Assembly: GCA_951812925.1 (NCBI GenBank)
Contig: OX638370.1
Coordinates: 109,506,897 to 109,570,896, forward strand
Source of the DNA: Calliopum simillimum
Taxonomy: Eukaryota; Arthropoda; Insecta; Diptera; Lauxaniidae
Direction of reading: 5' to 3'
DNA length: 64,000 nt
Under the pieces are notes generated by a model. The model made no database searches. It was not told the origin of the DNA and saw only the letters and a program-made list of their open reading frames with translations. Numbering within the stretch: the first letter of the stretch is position 1; every line of letters starts with the position of its first letter. The position numbers and the translations under genes were made by a program. Shown here in pieces: positions 1 through 11,008 of this stretch.

Positions 1-1228
1 GGCTATGACAAGTTAACATGTAAATTGTTTTACTGTATTGTGTATACGTTTGAAACAAATACAGCTAAATGGCAGTCTGTAGAATTTGATATTTGCTGTT
101 TGGCTGCTTGGCTTGGCAAAACACAAAAAAAAATATAAAACACATTTTTTCAATTTATCATGATTATTTTTTTATAAATTTTTTATGCTTGATGTGTGAA
201 AATTATACCAGTATGTTTGCATTTTTGTGTAGAAATATTAAAAAAACCAACAAATTATTTTATTGTCAGTAGCGACTGTGGCATGCCGTATGTAGCAACA
301 CTTGTTGACTGATGGGTTTCCGCCTTTTTTGGTTACTGCTGTCAAGTAGAATTTGTGCTGGAAAATTTTAAATTTTTTTCTAAAACAAAATTTATGAAGC
401 TGACTGTTAATGGCAATGCTTTTTGCAATAAATTTTAAATTAGAGTGCTCGTAGTGAAAGCTGATCTTATATTTTTACACAATTTTTTTGAGAATTTTAA
501 GCTTTCGCTTAAAAAAGCAAAATGTCTAAAGTATTTACTGACAGCGCCTAAAAATATGTTTCACAAAATTTTCCGAAATTACCCAATATCAATAGCCAGT
601 AATAGTTGCTTTGTTTAAAGCAAACTTTTTGGCGTTTATTTTTTTCGTGAAACACTAAAAGTTCCAAAGTTGACAACGAATGCAACCTTTTTTAATTTAA
701 CTTATGATTTTTTGTCAACTTATCCCACCCTTACATTTTGTAACTTCAATAAAAATATTTTCATGTTTATTCCCCCAACCCACATAAAAAACAATACAAA
801 AACAAAACAAAAAATATTGTTACATGTTATAAAAGTTTTTCAATTAAAGTTGTTACAAATTTTTTCTTTTTTTGCCATTTAAATGTCATAGCATTCTTTT
901 TTATACAAAACACCACTATTTCCCGGCTGTGTTGTTGGAAAGAATAACAAAACCACTTTTTTATTTACTCACAAAAGTGTAGCATACATTTGAGCGCGAT
1001 TAAATCACAATCATTTGCTCACAGGTGGTTTAAGTAGAAAAAATGTCACTCAGCGGGCTGTATAAACAAATACCCGCAGGAAAAATAGTGTTTTTGTTTT
1101 TAATCCTTATTGTACATTTATGTGTGTTTCATGAACTCTATGCAATCATTGCAATTGCACACTTTGTTTGTTTCGGCTTTAATTTGTCTACTAAACTTTG
1201 CTGAGAAAACAATTTAAATAACAAATAT
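1..1228. other. AT-rich intergenic DNA, no gene seen
   Basis: Short homopolymer runs and many stop codons occur in all frames. The only open frames are short, T-rich and without recognisable motifs. I see no repeat boundary before the foldback that begins at 1231. Confidence 0.6.
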
Positions 1229-1230
1229 TA

Positions 1231-2552
1231 GCCCAGGAAAATAAGACGAAAAAAGAGCTTTTCACCGGAATTGTCTTTATTTATGCATGATACACAAACT
1301 GTGAAAAGTCCATTGCAAAGTCGTGTGCGCATAAAAAGTTATTCGGGCTCAAAGGTCGCTAAAATCAGTTTTTTGCAAATATCTCGCTAATGCTAACTTT
1401 TACAGAAAAATGTTGGTCTCCAATTTTGTAGCACAGGAAATTTCCTACAAAAATACGTTAGAAGTATTTGCGTACGACTTCTAGTTTAGGAGATCACCAA
1501 ATTTAAAAAGTTGTTAACAAGTACGATATGAAATACTACCTATGAGTTCATATTAAAATATCTTACTTTTTAAATTGCAATAACTCTTCAATGAGAAGTT
1601 GTACAAACAAAATTAAAATGCCGTTTGAAAGATAATTTAATTTTCTATATACCGTACAAAATTTTTTTTTCAAACGGCTCATGATCTTAAAAATATTCTT
1701 GAATAACCGTTAAGGCTTCGAAATTACTGGTTTTTTAAGGATATCTGCGAATTGAAAAGTACTACGATAAAAAGTAATGGGACCAAATTTGTAGAAAATT
1801 ACAAGATCTACAAAAAATAAGCGATATGTGTACACATAGAAGTAACCGTATAGAAGATATTCAATAGAAACCGGTTTTTTGGCATTTTAAGGGTTTTTTT
1901 GGAATATCTTCTAAACGGTTACTTCTATGTGTACACATATCGCTTATTTTTTGTAGATCTTGTAATTTTCTACAAATTTGGTCCCATTACTTTTTATCGT
2001 AGTACTTTCCAATTCGCAGATATCCTTAAAAAACCAGTAATTTCGAAGCCTTAACGGTTATTCAAGAATATTTTTAAGGTCATGAGCCGTTTGAAAAAAA
2101 AATTTTGTACGGTATATAGAAAATTAAATTATCTTTCAAACGGCATTTTAATTTTGTTTGTACAACTTCTCATTGAAGAGTTATTGCAATTTAAAAAGTA
2201 AGATATTTTAATATGAACTCATAGGTAGTATTTCATATCGTACTTGTTAACAACTTTTTAAATTTGGTGATCTCCTAAACTAGAAGTCATACGCAAATAC
2301 TTCTAACGTATTTTTGTAGGAAATTTCCTGTGCTACAAAATTGGAGACCAACATTTTTCTGTAAAAGTTAGCATTAGCGAGATATTTGCAAAAAACTGAC
2401 TTTAGCGACCTTTGAGCCCGAATAACTTTTTATGCGCACACGACTTTGCAATGGACTTTTCACAGTTTGTGTATCATGCATAAATAAAGACAATTCCGGT
2501 GAAAAATTTCCACTGGGAATTTTTTCGCAGAAAATGTCTTATTTTCCTGGGC
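1231..2552. mobile_element. Foldback element with TA target duplication
   Basis: This is a near-perfect inverted repeat. The left arm starts GCCCAGGAAAATAAGAC and the right arm ends with its reverse complement; the arms are about 630 bp and meet around a loop of about 39 bp (1863-1901). TA flanks both sides (1229-1230 and 2553-2554), the target of Tc1/mariner-type transposition. No transposase is encoded. Parts of the arms, such as the stretch around ATATCTCGCTAA, resemble the arms of the foldback at 7616-10020, so the two are probably distant relatives. The mobilising enzyme is inferred only from the TA site. Confidence 0.85.
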
Positions 2553-2785
2553 TATATCTATTTTCTGTATTGTTTTTGAAATATTTTAATCTATTTGTTT
2601 ATATTTTCAGTATACTTGAAGTTTTGGTTTTGAAACGGTATTTAAATCATTAATTTATTTATTTTTACAATGGTTATAGCCGTTTTTGAGTGTATTTTAT
2701 TTGGTAACAGCATGACGTATGAGTAACTTTTTATTTCAAATATTTTGAAATAAGTAAGTGAAGAAGACCCACTGTTTTTCTTTTT

Positions 2786-2985
2786 TTGGCCTCAATTTTG
2801 TTCAGCAAAGAGGCCCATATCTGGCTTTACGGCTATTTCAGAAAGCAAAATTGCCGAATTTGGGCAAAAGAGCAACCAGAAAAGGCTCAAGAGCTGGTTT
2901 TATCTCCAGACAACACAATGTTTAGTGTGGTTTATGGGCTGGTGGGAGAATGCTCTATATTTCTTCAAAAGCCATACATTTAGTT
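2786..2985 (+). pseudogene. Mariner-like (DDE_3 type) transposase fragment
   Basis: The translation reads FSKEAHIWLYGYFRKQNCRI and continues with WAKEQPEKAQELVL. It resembles the segment around the first catalytic aspartate of a mariner-like transposase family in which FSDEAHF...GYVNKQNCRIW is usual. Here the expected aspartate is a lysine, there is no ATG at the start of the fragment, and no N- or C-terminal part is next to it, so it is a dead fragment. The C-terminal half of the same or a close family is present at 31127-31393 on the other strand. The family assignment is from memory of the motif, not a search. Confidence 0.55.
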
Positions 2986-4017
2986 TTTCTTGTAAGGGCT
3001 GTATACAGTAGATAGTATCAATCCCCATACAAAAAGTTCGCTGTAAGCCCCCCATTTTGAAAGCTTATCGGTTTTGATTGTGGATTGATGTGGACTATAT
3101 TTCATTTATAGAAGTTATTTATCTCAAATTATCTCAGTTTTTACTGGCCCAAGGTGCCAAGAACACTTCACAAAATTAAAACCCTAAAGTTTTAGGAATA
3201 GATTTTCGTTTTTGAAACATCCTGTTTTTCATATTTTGTACTGTACTGAAGTTTTAGATTCGCTATAACTTCTTCAATCTCAACAATTTGAGGAAACTTC
3301 ACAGAAATTAAATTTTATGATTTTTTTATCGGCTTCAATTCTATGAAGCTCCCTTGGAACGTAATCCAAGAAATATGTGAGAGTTTTTCTCGGTATTTTT
3401 TTGTAACTTTTTTAATTTTTTTTTTTTGCCAAGTTTTGAAAAATTATAAAATGTCCCCAAAAATTATGACAAAAGTCATATATATTTCTTGAATGAATCT
3501 AAGCATTTTTTGCCTTATACACTTTATTCGTAAGATGCCTTGGTTTTGAATAAAAATCATTTCCCAACCGCATAAACAAAATTTCTATGTTTGAGTGGCC
3601 ATATTTGGACAAAGTGAATGATTTTAAAGGAAATTTTATTTTCTATTTTTTTTATACATCAATGCCTACTACACGTTTTTCTAACACAAATGAAGTTTTA
3701 GGTAAAAGAGTAAAAAAACACAAGAATTAATTTTTTTTCTTTTTTTTCTTATTTTGTTTCAAAATTTTTGAAATAAGTAAATTTTTTAAATAAGCTTTTC
3801 CGATGGAAAATTTAATACTCTGCAAAGAATTTTCTAACAGAATTATCGAAATTTTGCTTCGTTCACTAGATATTTTTAAAAAACTGTAAAGGGTGCATTC
3901 ACCCCCCCCCCCCCCGCTCTACGATTTCCACCCTCTAATTTAATGGTGCTCCGCGATTTTTTCATCTTTAATGACCAATTGAACGATTTCTGTAATAAAA
4001 ACTCGTGAACGCCTTAT
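2986..4017. repeat. Partial copy of the 41 kb palindrome family plus AT-rich DNA
   Basis: About 3085-3360 matches one arm of the palindrome at 41041-41522: the same run of motifs from the GTGG...TATTTCATTTATAGAAG start through TTTTGTACTG and GATTCGCTATAACTTCTTCAA. The second arm is absent, so this is a half copy. The rest is AT-rich and includes a poly-C run of about 14 at 3901. Confidence 0.5.
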
Positions 4018-4355
4018 GCCCCAGACAGACAACTTAAATCTGGATTATAGACGTAATAATGCGAATTTTTTATTGCATGATTTTAGGCATTTTCTAAATA
4101 CATATTTCATAGACATTGACTAAAAGAAAAATTTACCAATTCAGAGTCCAATAAATTCTAAAACATCAAAAACAAGATTAATAGTGAGTTAAGCATCAGA
4201 AAAGGTGATTCGAATTTTTTGGACTCTGAATTGGGAAATTTTCTTTTAGCCAATGTCTATGAAATATGTATTAAAAAAATGCCTTAAATCATGCACTAAA
4301 ATGCTTCAAATTATTACTTCTATAATCTGGACTTAAGCTATCGTCTGTCTGGGGC
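4018..4355. mobile_element. Palindromic MITE, GCCCCAGACAGAC family, copy 1
   Basis: The terminal inverted repeats begin GCCCCAGACAGAC, and the whole 338 bp folds back on itself; the arms meet near the AAACATCAAAAACAAGATTA segment. Two more copies occur at 38086-38864 and 42047-42367. The flanking bases are TTAT before and ATAA after, so the target duplication could be just AT. No coding capacity is present, and the parent transposon is not identified. Confidence 0.8.
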
Positions 4356-6014
4356 ATAAGTTAATTCTCGCATGAATTTAAAAACCCAGCACACTTTTAA
4401 TGTCAACATTTAGTTATTTCACACAGTAAGTAGTAGCAGTAGTAGTGGTACTACTTTTCATTTCTATTGTGTTGCATATTAACATCATATTCATGATATG
4501 TCATTCTTTTTAAGCTTATTTTTAAATTTTCCACATGAAAAATTCTTTTCGACAAAAATGTCCTCATACTCTCATCCCACGTGCAGGTACCGTCATCGTC
4601 ATTGACGTGCTCGTAAACATTGCGACACATAATAATCATGTTAACTCACGTGCTTTCTGTATGAGTGTGTGTGAGAGAGAGATTTTTGACAGCACATAAA
4701 GGAGGCAACCAAGTGAACTGTTAGCATTGTGCCTCGATATGTCAGGATATCCGACAGTTCCTTAATGCTGACATTTTGTTAAAAACAAAATTTTCTATTT
4801 CCGTTGTTTTTGTTCGACTTTTTTTACCTGCCATTGTTGTTTTCAAAAAAAAAAAAAAAAATTAAACAGGAAAAAATTTGCTTTCAAATGCGCTGAAGTG
4901 AAATACAAATAAGAAATAGAAAGAGAAAAAAATTATTATTTGTTTCCATTCACTTTTTAATTTAGCGTTTTTCATACTCATACTCGCCTACTTATCGTAC
5001 TTATTGTAGGTGAGCTTTATTTTGTATTATTTGCATGTCTGTATGTTATACACACATACTTATGCAAACTAGACTTGCGTGCTATATGTCTGTCTGTCAA
5101 GTGACACAGTTTTTTCTTCATCCTTCGCTCTTGTTCCAGGCGTTATTGCTATTGAAGTCTATGCGTATTCATATTATGCAATAGTATACGTGTGTGTGGC
5201 TTAAATGAGATGAACATGAAAAAGGCAAATAATACTCAGTTATTCTTCGAGTATTTGTAGATCATTACAGTTATTTGCAATGCGAGAGATACAACAAGTA
5301 CATAAGCATTTAATGGGTTTGTCTCAGTGTGTGCTGGGTGTAAGAAGATAACAAAATTTTGGCAGCATACATACGAGTGTAATGAGTGAGCAAAATAATG
5401 TCATACATGAGAATGTCAAGGATTCAACAGACTTACGAGTGTAATAAAAGGCTGATAAGGGATTATGGAAATCAATTACACCAAAAATACGTAAAACAGA
5501 AGATAAGCTTAGTTTCTTGAAATTTATTCCGTATTTGTGGAGTTGTATTTTAAAGAATTAAAAACTTGCAACTTAGTAGTAGTTGCCTTAAAGAAGGCAT
5601 TAATATCTCTAGCTTACAACCAAAATGTACAAGAAATATCACTCTTTTTTTCTGATGCACTTTGGTCCTCTAAATTTGAAAATCGCATAAAAAATTGTAT
5701 AGATAGATTTTCGAGACAAGAATTTTTGAAATTTTTTTCGTTTTTTGTAAAGGTGGCTTTACTTTTTAAGCCACAACACAAATTAGAAATGTTTGATTTA
5801 ATTTGACTAGATACTGAACTAATGATAATAAAATTTTCATTAATCGCCTTACCCCGTATTTTCCAAACAGATTAGTGGCTTAAGTGTAATTAGTCAAAAT
5901 ATACATATGAGAAACGTCAATTTCTTTGATCGAAATAAAAATGGAAAATTCACTCAATAAATGGGAAAAATAAAGAAAAAAATTAATAAAAAATTGTTTC
6001 TAACATGGAGCACG
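4356..6014. other. Intergenic DNA without supported features
   Basis: The sequence is AT-rich with short GT-rich stretches, for example around 4660 and 5190. An 89-codon open frame at 5537-5806 is low in complexity and has no family motif, so I do not call it a gene. Confidence 0.5.
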
Positions 6015-6418
6015 TACAGTTTGTCAAGTAATTCTTTGCAAAATGCAAATAGCTACACAAATTCAACTTTAAAATTAAATTTTATTGAGACAAGCACTAC
6101 ATACATACTTTAAAAAAAATTGTTTTGGAACTATTCCAAGATATGTATTACCTATTAATATAACAAAAAAAAAATGACAAAAATCAAAACAAAAACATAA
6201 GAAAAACGAATAGTACCAAACGGCAACAAATATGATGCTGTCAATAAATTCTTTGCAAAATGCAAACACAAGTCGAGAAGTGGCTCGAAGCTAACTAACG
6301 GTACATCAAATTGGAATTCGAATGAACACGTGTTGCTTTGCTTGCATTGCGCTTTTACATTAGTTCTCATTTTTGCTTCAAACTGCGCACATCTTATTAA
6401 AAATATCGTGTTTTTGCA

Positions 6419-7391
6419 ATGCCTGGCAAGCGAGTTGACGAAAGTGTAATCCAATTGGTTTATTTCAACTATTACAAAGGAAAACAGTAAAAGAGTTGTC
6501 TGAAATGTTTAATATTAAGCAAAGGACAACATATAATATTATTCAGCGTGCAGAAAAAGAAAATAGACTGGAATTGAACACTCAAAAATTTTAAAACAAA
6601 TTGGTGACAACCCACAAACAAGCCTTAGAGAGTTGGCAAACATTATAAAAAGTGATTGCAACAAGACTGTGAGCCATGAAACCGTGTGAAAAGTGCTAAA
6701 GCTCCACCAGTACTCGTCGCATACAGCCAGGAAAAAGCCAATGTTGTCTGCTTTTAATATTGAAAAGTGCTTGAACTTTGCCATTTCTAACAGAAATAGG
6801 CCAGCGGAGTACTGGAATGACGTCATTTTTTGCGACGAGACGAAGATAATGATGTATTATCACGATGGACCCAGCAAAGTTTGGCGGAAACCAAAAACAG
6901 CTCTTCAACAGCAAAATATTATACCAACAGTTAAGTTTGGCAAGCTTTCAGTGATGGTGTGGGGCTGTATTTCATCCAAAGGCGTTGGAGAATTGCGTAT
7001 ATTCACTGATATAATGACAAAATAGTTTTATTTAGACATTCTTAAAAACGAATTGACAAGAAGCGCCCAAAAATTTGGCTTTGTTGATCGTGAGACCCGA
7101 ACAAATTAAAATACAAGTTGTATCAGGACAACGATCCAAAGCACAAATCGCTGCTGTGCCGGACCTGGTTGCTGTACAATTGCAGCAAAGTCCGGATCTT
7201 AATCCCATTGAAAATTTGTGGGCATTTTTAAAAAAAAGAGTGGGAAAGCGGAACCCAACTAACAGAAACGCTTCGATAACGGCCATCAACGAGAAGTGGG
7301 TAAAGATACCTGAATTGTATGATGTAAATGGACCTGTACAATCAATGTCACGGCGTCTGTTATGGAAGCTGATGGGAAGCACACAAAATAT
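6419..7391 (+). pseudogene. Tc1-like transposase (DD34E), frame-broken
   Basis: The coding remnant starts MPGKRVDESVIQLVYF (6419) and breaks frame after about 22 codons; more frame changes and stops follow. All catalytic landmarks of a Tc1 transposase remain in order: VIFCDETK (first Asp), WRKP, SVMVWGC, QDNDPKH (second Asp) and QSPDLNPIENLW with the third acidic residue Glu. The end reads RRLLWKLMGSTQNI. The largest intact piece is 6693-7025, which is then stopped by TAG. In life the enzyme would bind the terminal repeats and cut and paste at TA. Several independent lesions make this copy inactive. Confidence 0.85.
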
Positions 7392-7615
7392 TAGTGCAGT
7401 CCTTTATACAATATCATATTTTATATCCTTTTTGCAATATGTGGTTGCATTTTGCAAACAATTAATTGACACCTTCAATTTTGTAGATTTATTTTGTTTA
7501 TGGCTTATCTTATGTTTTTGGTTTTGTTTTTGTTATTTTTCTTAACTATAATGAAAGGGTATACAATTCTTAACAATACTGTAAAAAAAAAAAAATTTAA
7601 AAAGCGCCTTAGTTA

Positions 7616-10020
7616 TAGACGGAGAGCCAGCGCTTGGCTGACCCTCCGCATAGTATCAAAGCTGAATTTTTTTGTGAGTGTTCTTCCAATAGTAGGTATG
7701 AACTTCTGTTCTAGTGAATTCTTGAGAGGTGGTGCCTACGTGAGATATCGGGAGCAAAAGGTCAAGAAAAACTGTTTTTTGCAAATATCTCGCTAACGGT
7801 TATATCTACAAAAAAATTAGCTGGCACAATTTTGTAGTTCATTGAACTTCATATCGAAAAGTGGTGCTAACTGTTTTCGTACGACCTATATTTTAGGAGA
7901 TATGGTCCAGTGAAATTGGACCTTCCGATGCAACATATAAAATCCATAATTTTTTTTTCTTTAGTCGGTCTATTTTATAGTTTCAAAGTATGCACCAAAA
8001 TTCGAGACCAATTTCACTGCCGTTCAAAAAGTTATTCAGGCACAAAGGTCAAGAAAATTAGTATCTCGCTAACGCTTATACCTACAAAAAAATAGTGCTC
8101 CACAATTTTGTAGCTCAGAAAATTTCATATCAAAAAGTGATGCAAATTATTTTCGTACGACAAACAGTTTAGGAGATATCCTATTTTAAGGTGTTTTCCG
8201 CATACAAGTGTTCATAGTAATATGAATGTTGATTTTCAATGTACTCTAACTACGCCTATGTCATAGTATCATGGCTGCATTTTTTTGTGGGTATTCTTCT
8301 AATAAGGAATTCTAACTTTTGTTTTAGTTAAATCGTGAGAGGTGGTGCCTTCGCGAAATATCGGGTGCAAAAGGTAGAGAAAATCAGTTTTTTGAAAGTT
8401 GATTTTGAAATTACTATAACTATGCCTACGTCATGGTATCATGGCTGCATTTTTTTGTGGGTATTCTTCCAACAGTGGGTACTAACTTTTGTTTGAGTCA
8501 AACCGTGAGAAGTGGTGCCTTCCTGAGATATCGGGTGCAAAAGTTGAGAAAATCAGTTTTTTGAAAGTTGATTTTGAAATTACTATAACTATGCCTACGT
8601 CATGGTATCATGGCTTAATTTTTTTTGTGGGTATTCTTCCAATAGTGGGTACTGACTTTTGTTTGAGTCAAACCGTGGGATGTGGTGCCTTCCTGAGATA
8701 TCGGGTGCAAAAGTTGAGAAAATCAGTTTTATGAAAGTTGATTTTGAAATTACTATAACTATGCCTACGTCATGGTATCATGGCTGCATTTTTTTGTGGG
8801 TATTCTTCCAATAGTGGGTACTGACTTTTGTTTCAGTCAAACCGTGAGAAGTGGTGCCTTCCTGAGATATCGGGTGCAAAAGTTGAGAAAATCAGTTTTT
8901 TGAAAGTTGATTTTGAAATTACTATAACTATGCCTACGTCATGGTATCATGGCTTCATTTTTTTGTGGGTATTCTTCCAATAGTGGGTACTGATTTTTTT
9001 TTCAGTCAAACCGTGAGTAGTGGTGCCTTCCTGAGATATCTGGTGCAAACCCGAGAAAATCAGTTTTTTGAAAGTTGATTTTGAAATAACTATAACTATG
9101 CCTACGTCATAGTATCATGGCTGCATTTTTTTGTGGGTATTTTTCCAATAGTGGATACTAAGTTTTGTTTTAGCCAAACCATGAGCGGTGGTGCCTTCGT
9201 GAGATATCGGGTTCGAAAGGTAGAGAAAATCAGTTTTTTGAAAGTTGATTTTCAAATTACTATAACTATGCTCGATATCTAGTGAATGCACCACCTCTCA
9301 CGGTTTGACTAAAACAAAAGATGGTACCCTCTAATGGAAAAATACCCACAAAAAAATTCAACCGTGATACTATGACGTAGGCGTAGTTATAGTACTTTGA
9401 AAATCAACACTCATATTACTATGCACACTTGTATACGGAAAATACCTTAAAATAGGATATCTCCTAAACTGTTTGTCGTACGAAAATAGTTTGCACCACT
9501 TTTTGATGTGAAATTTTCTGAGCTACAAAATTGTGGAGCATCATTTTTTTGTAGAAATAAGCGTTAGCGAGATACTAATTTTCTCGACCTTTGTGCCTGA
9601 ATAACTTTTTGAACGACAGTGAAATTGGTCTCGAATTTTGGTGCATACTTTGAAGCTATAAAGTAGACCGACTAAAGAAAAAAAAATTATGGATTTTATA
9701 TGTTGGATCGGAAGGTCCAATTTCACTGGACCATATCTCCTAAAGTATAGGTCGTACGAAAACAATTAGCGCCACTTTTCGATATGAAATTCAATGAGCT
9801 ACAAAATTGTGGCAGCTAATTTTTTTGTAGATATAACCGTTAGCGAGATATTTGCAAAAAATAGTTTTTCTCGACCTTTTGCGCCCGATATCTCACGTAG
9901 GCACCACCTCTCAGGAATTCACTAGAACAGAAGTTCATACCTACTATTGGAAGAACACTCACAAAAAAATTCAGCTTTGATACTATGAGGAGGGTCAGCC
10001 AAGCGCTGGCTCTTAGTCTA
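7616..10020. mobile_element. Foldback element with internal tandem array
   Basis: The arms run from about 7616 to 8240 and from about 9270 to 10020 in opposite orientation, sharing features such as GCCAGCGCTTGGCTGACC, the GTGGTGCCTACGTGAGATAT stretch and TCCAGTGAAATTGGACCTTC. The loop is built of tandem ~169 bp units. It lies inside the right terminal repeat of the Tc1-like element. Both junctions show CTTAGT-like bases, which may be a diverged target duplication, but the exact ends are ambiguous. No protein is encoded. The layout recalls Drosophila FB elements, which also combine long inverted repeats with tandem units. Confidence 0.8.
8255..9250 (+). repeat. Tandem array, ~169 bp unit, about six copies
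   Basis: The marker CCTACGTCATGGTATCATGG (first copy slightly changed) recurs at 8255, 8425, 8594, 8764, 8933 and 9101, giving spacings of 170, 169, 170, 169 and 168. Units include TTTTTTTGTGGGTATTCTTC and GAGATATCGGGTGCAAAAG and differ by scattered substitutions. A further unit in reverse orientation lies at about 9266-9400 and begins the right arm of the foldback. Confidence 0.9.
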
Positions 10021-10092
10021 TTAATAAAATTATATGTTAAAGTTGAATTTGTGTGGCTATTTGCATTTTGCAAAGAATTACTTGACAAACTG

Positions 10093-10814
10093 TATATCAT
10101 ATCTTTGCAAAGATACTGAGATATGTATAAAGAAAATTTCTCAATAAATAACGGAGTTATGACTAATTAAATGAATGAAGCAATCAAAATTAAAATTTTA
10201 CTGAATTTTGGAATTTTTCTCCCGAGTCTTTCTTTGCGTAACCGACCAAGAATTGACTTGGCATCAACGATTTTTATGAAAATTGGTGAAAAGTTAGTAC
10301 TTAGCATACATATAACTGTGGTAAAATTATTTCCCAAAAATCCGAAAATTTCCAAAAAGGGCGGCCATAGGAATTTTGATCCAACTTGTGGAAGCTCACA
10401 TATTTGAAAATTCATATATCGTCCGCTTTTTACTCAATTTTTATGAAATTTCCAGGGTAAGTGTAAAAAAGCACAAAGTTTTGAAAAAAAAATACTTTCA
10501 AAAAATTGTTTGTAGTTTAGGTGGAAAAAAAGCTTTTTTACATTTTTAAAGCCATTTTGGGGCTTGGAGCACCCTTTTAATTTTTTTGAAAAATTTTTAT
10601 TTAAAAGAAAATTTATCACAATTATTTTCCGGTCCTCAAAATTATGATATGTTTTACGGTTATCAAGTTATGAGTTTTTGAAGTTGTATAATGTTGGGTT
10701 TATCATGAGTCGTTGGAGCGCGTGAGCTACCAAGCAGGGTTGCCACCGTCCGGACGGTATTTTTTTTAGGTTTTTTAGTAAAATTTTTTATAGAATTTTT
10801 TCGTATAATATTTT
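10093..10814. repeat. Dispersed repeat, copy 1 (related to 47.1-47.6 kb)
   Basis: From about 10260 the sequence parallels 47100-47590: TTTTTATGAAAATTGGTGAA, GGGCGGCCATA, a TTTAAAGCC/TTTGGGGCTTGGAGCACCC stretch, TTTTACGGTT, and GGTTGCCACCGTCCGGACGG. The last contains the perfect palindrome CCGTCCGGACGG. It runs directly into the palindrome at 10815. No coding sequence is evident, and the family is not identified. Confidence 0.6.
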
Positions 10815-11008
10815 TACCCATTATAACAAAGTTTTTAGATAAAGGGGTCAAAAAGACCCATAAAAACGAGATACAATGGGCTAAGATGTTCTGAAAAACT
10901 ATTCCTTGAATGATTTTATGATAACCTTTTCCAAATATCTTAACCCATTATATCGCGTTTTATGGGTCTTTTTGACCCCTTTATCTAAAAACTTTGTTAT
11001 AATGGGTA
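10815..11008. repeat. Palindrome with TTATAACAAAG arms
   Basis: The left arm TACCCATTATAACAAAG through AGACCCATAAAAACG pairs with the right arm CGTTTTATGGGTCTTTTT through CTTTGTTATAATGGGTA; the loop is about 80 bp. A diverged copy lies at about 47615-47820 and a partial one near 22605-22740. In copies 1 and 2 it follows the CCGTCCGGACGG repeat, so both belong to one element family. Confidence 0.7.

Larger units (their letters stand above)
6017..10092 (+). mobile_element. Tc1-like element carrying a nested foldback
   Basis: The ends are inverted repeats of about 55 bp. The left end is CAGTTTGTCAAGTAATTC and the right end is its reverse complement at 10092. TA lies on both sides (6015-6016 and 10093-10094). 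A related internal repeat (TTCTTTGCAAAATGCAAAC) recurs inverted at about 6249 and 7450, the arrangement of Tc1 elements with paired transposase-binding sites in each long terminal repeat. A broken transposase lies at 6419-7391. The right terminal repeat is split by the 2.4 kb foldback at about 7616-10020; without it the element would be close to the usual 1.6-1.7 kb. Confidence 0.85.

Noticed and set aside
5537..5806. 89-codon plus-strand frame
   Set aside because: No recognisable motif, low complexity, and such lengths arise by chance in this window.
10171..10407. Overlapping open frames of ~80 codons on both strands
   Set aside because: They lie in a dispersed repeat copy; the parallel copy at 47.1 kb does not keep them open.
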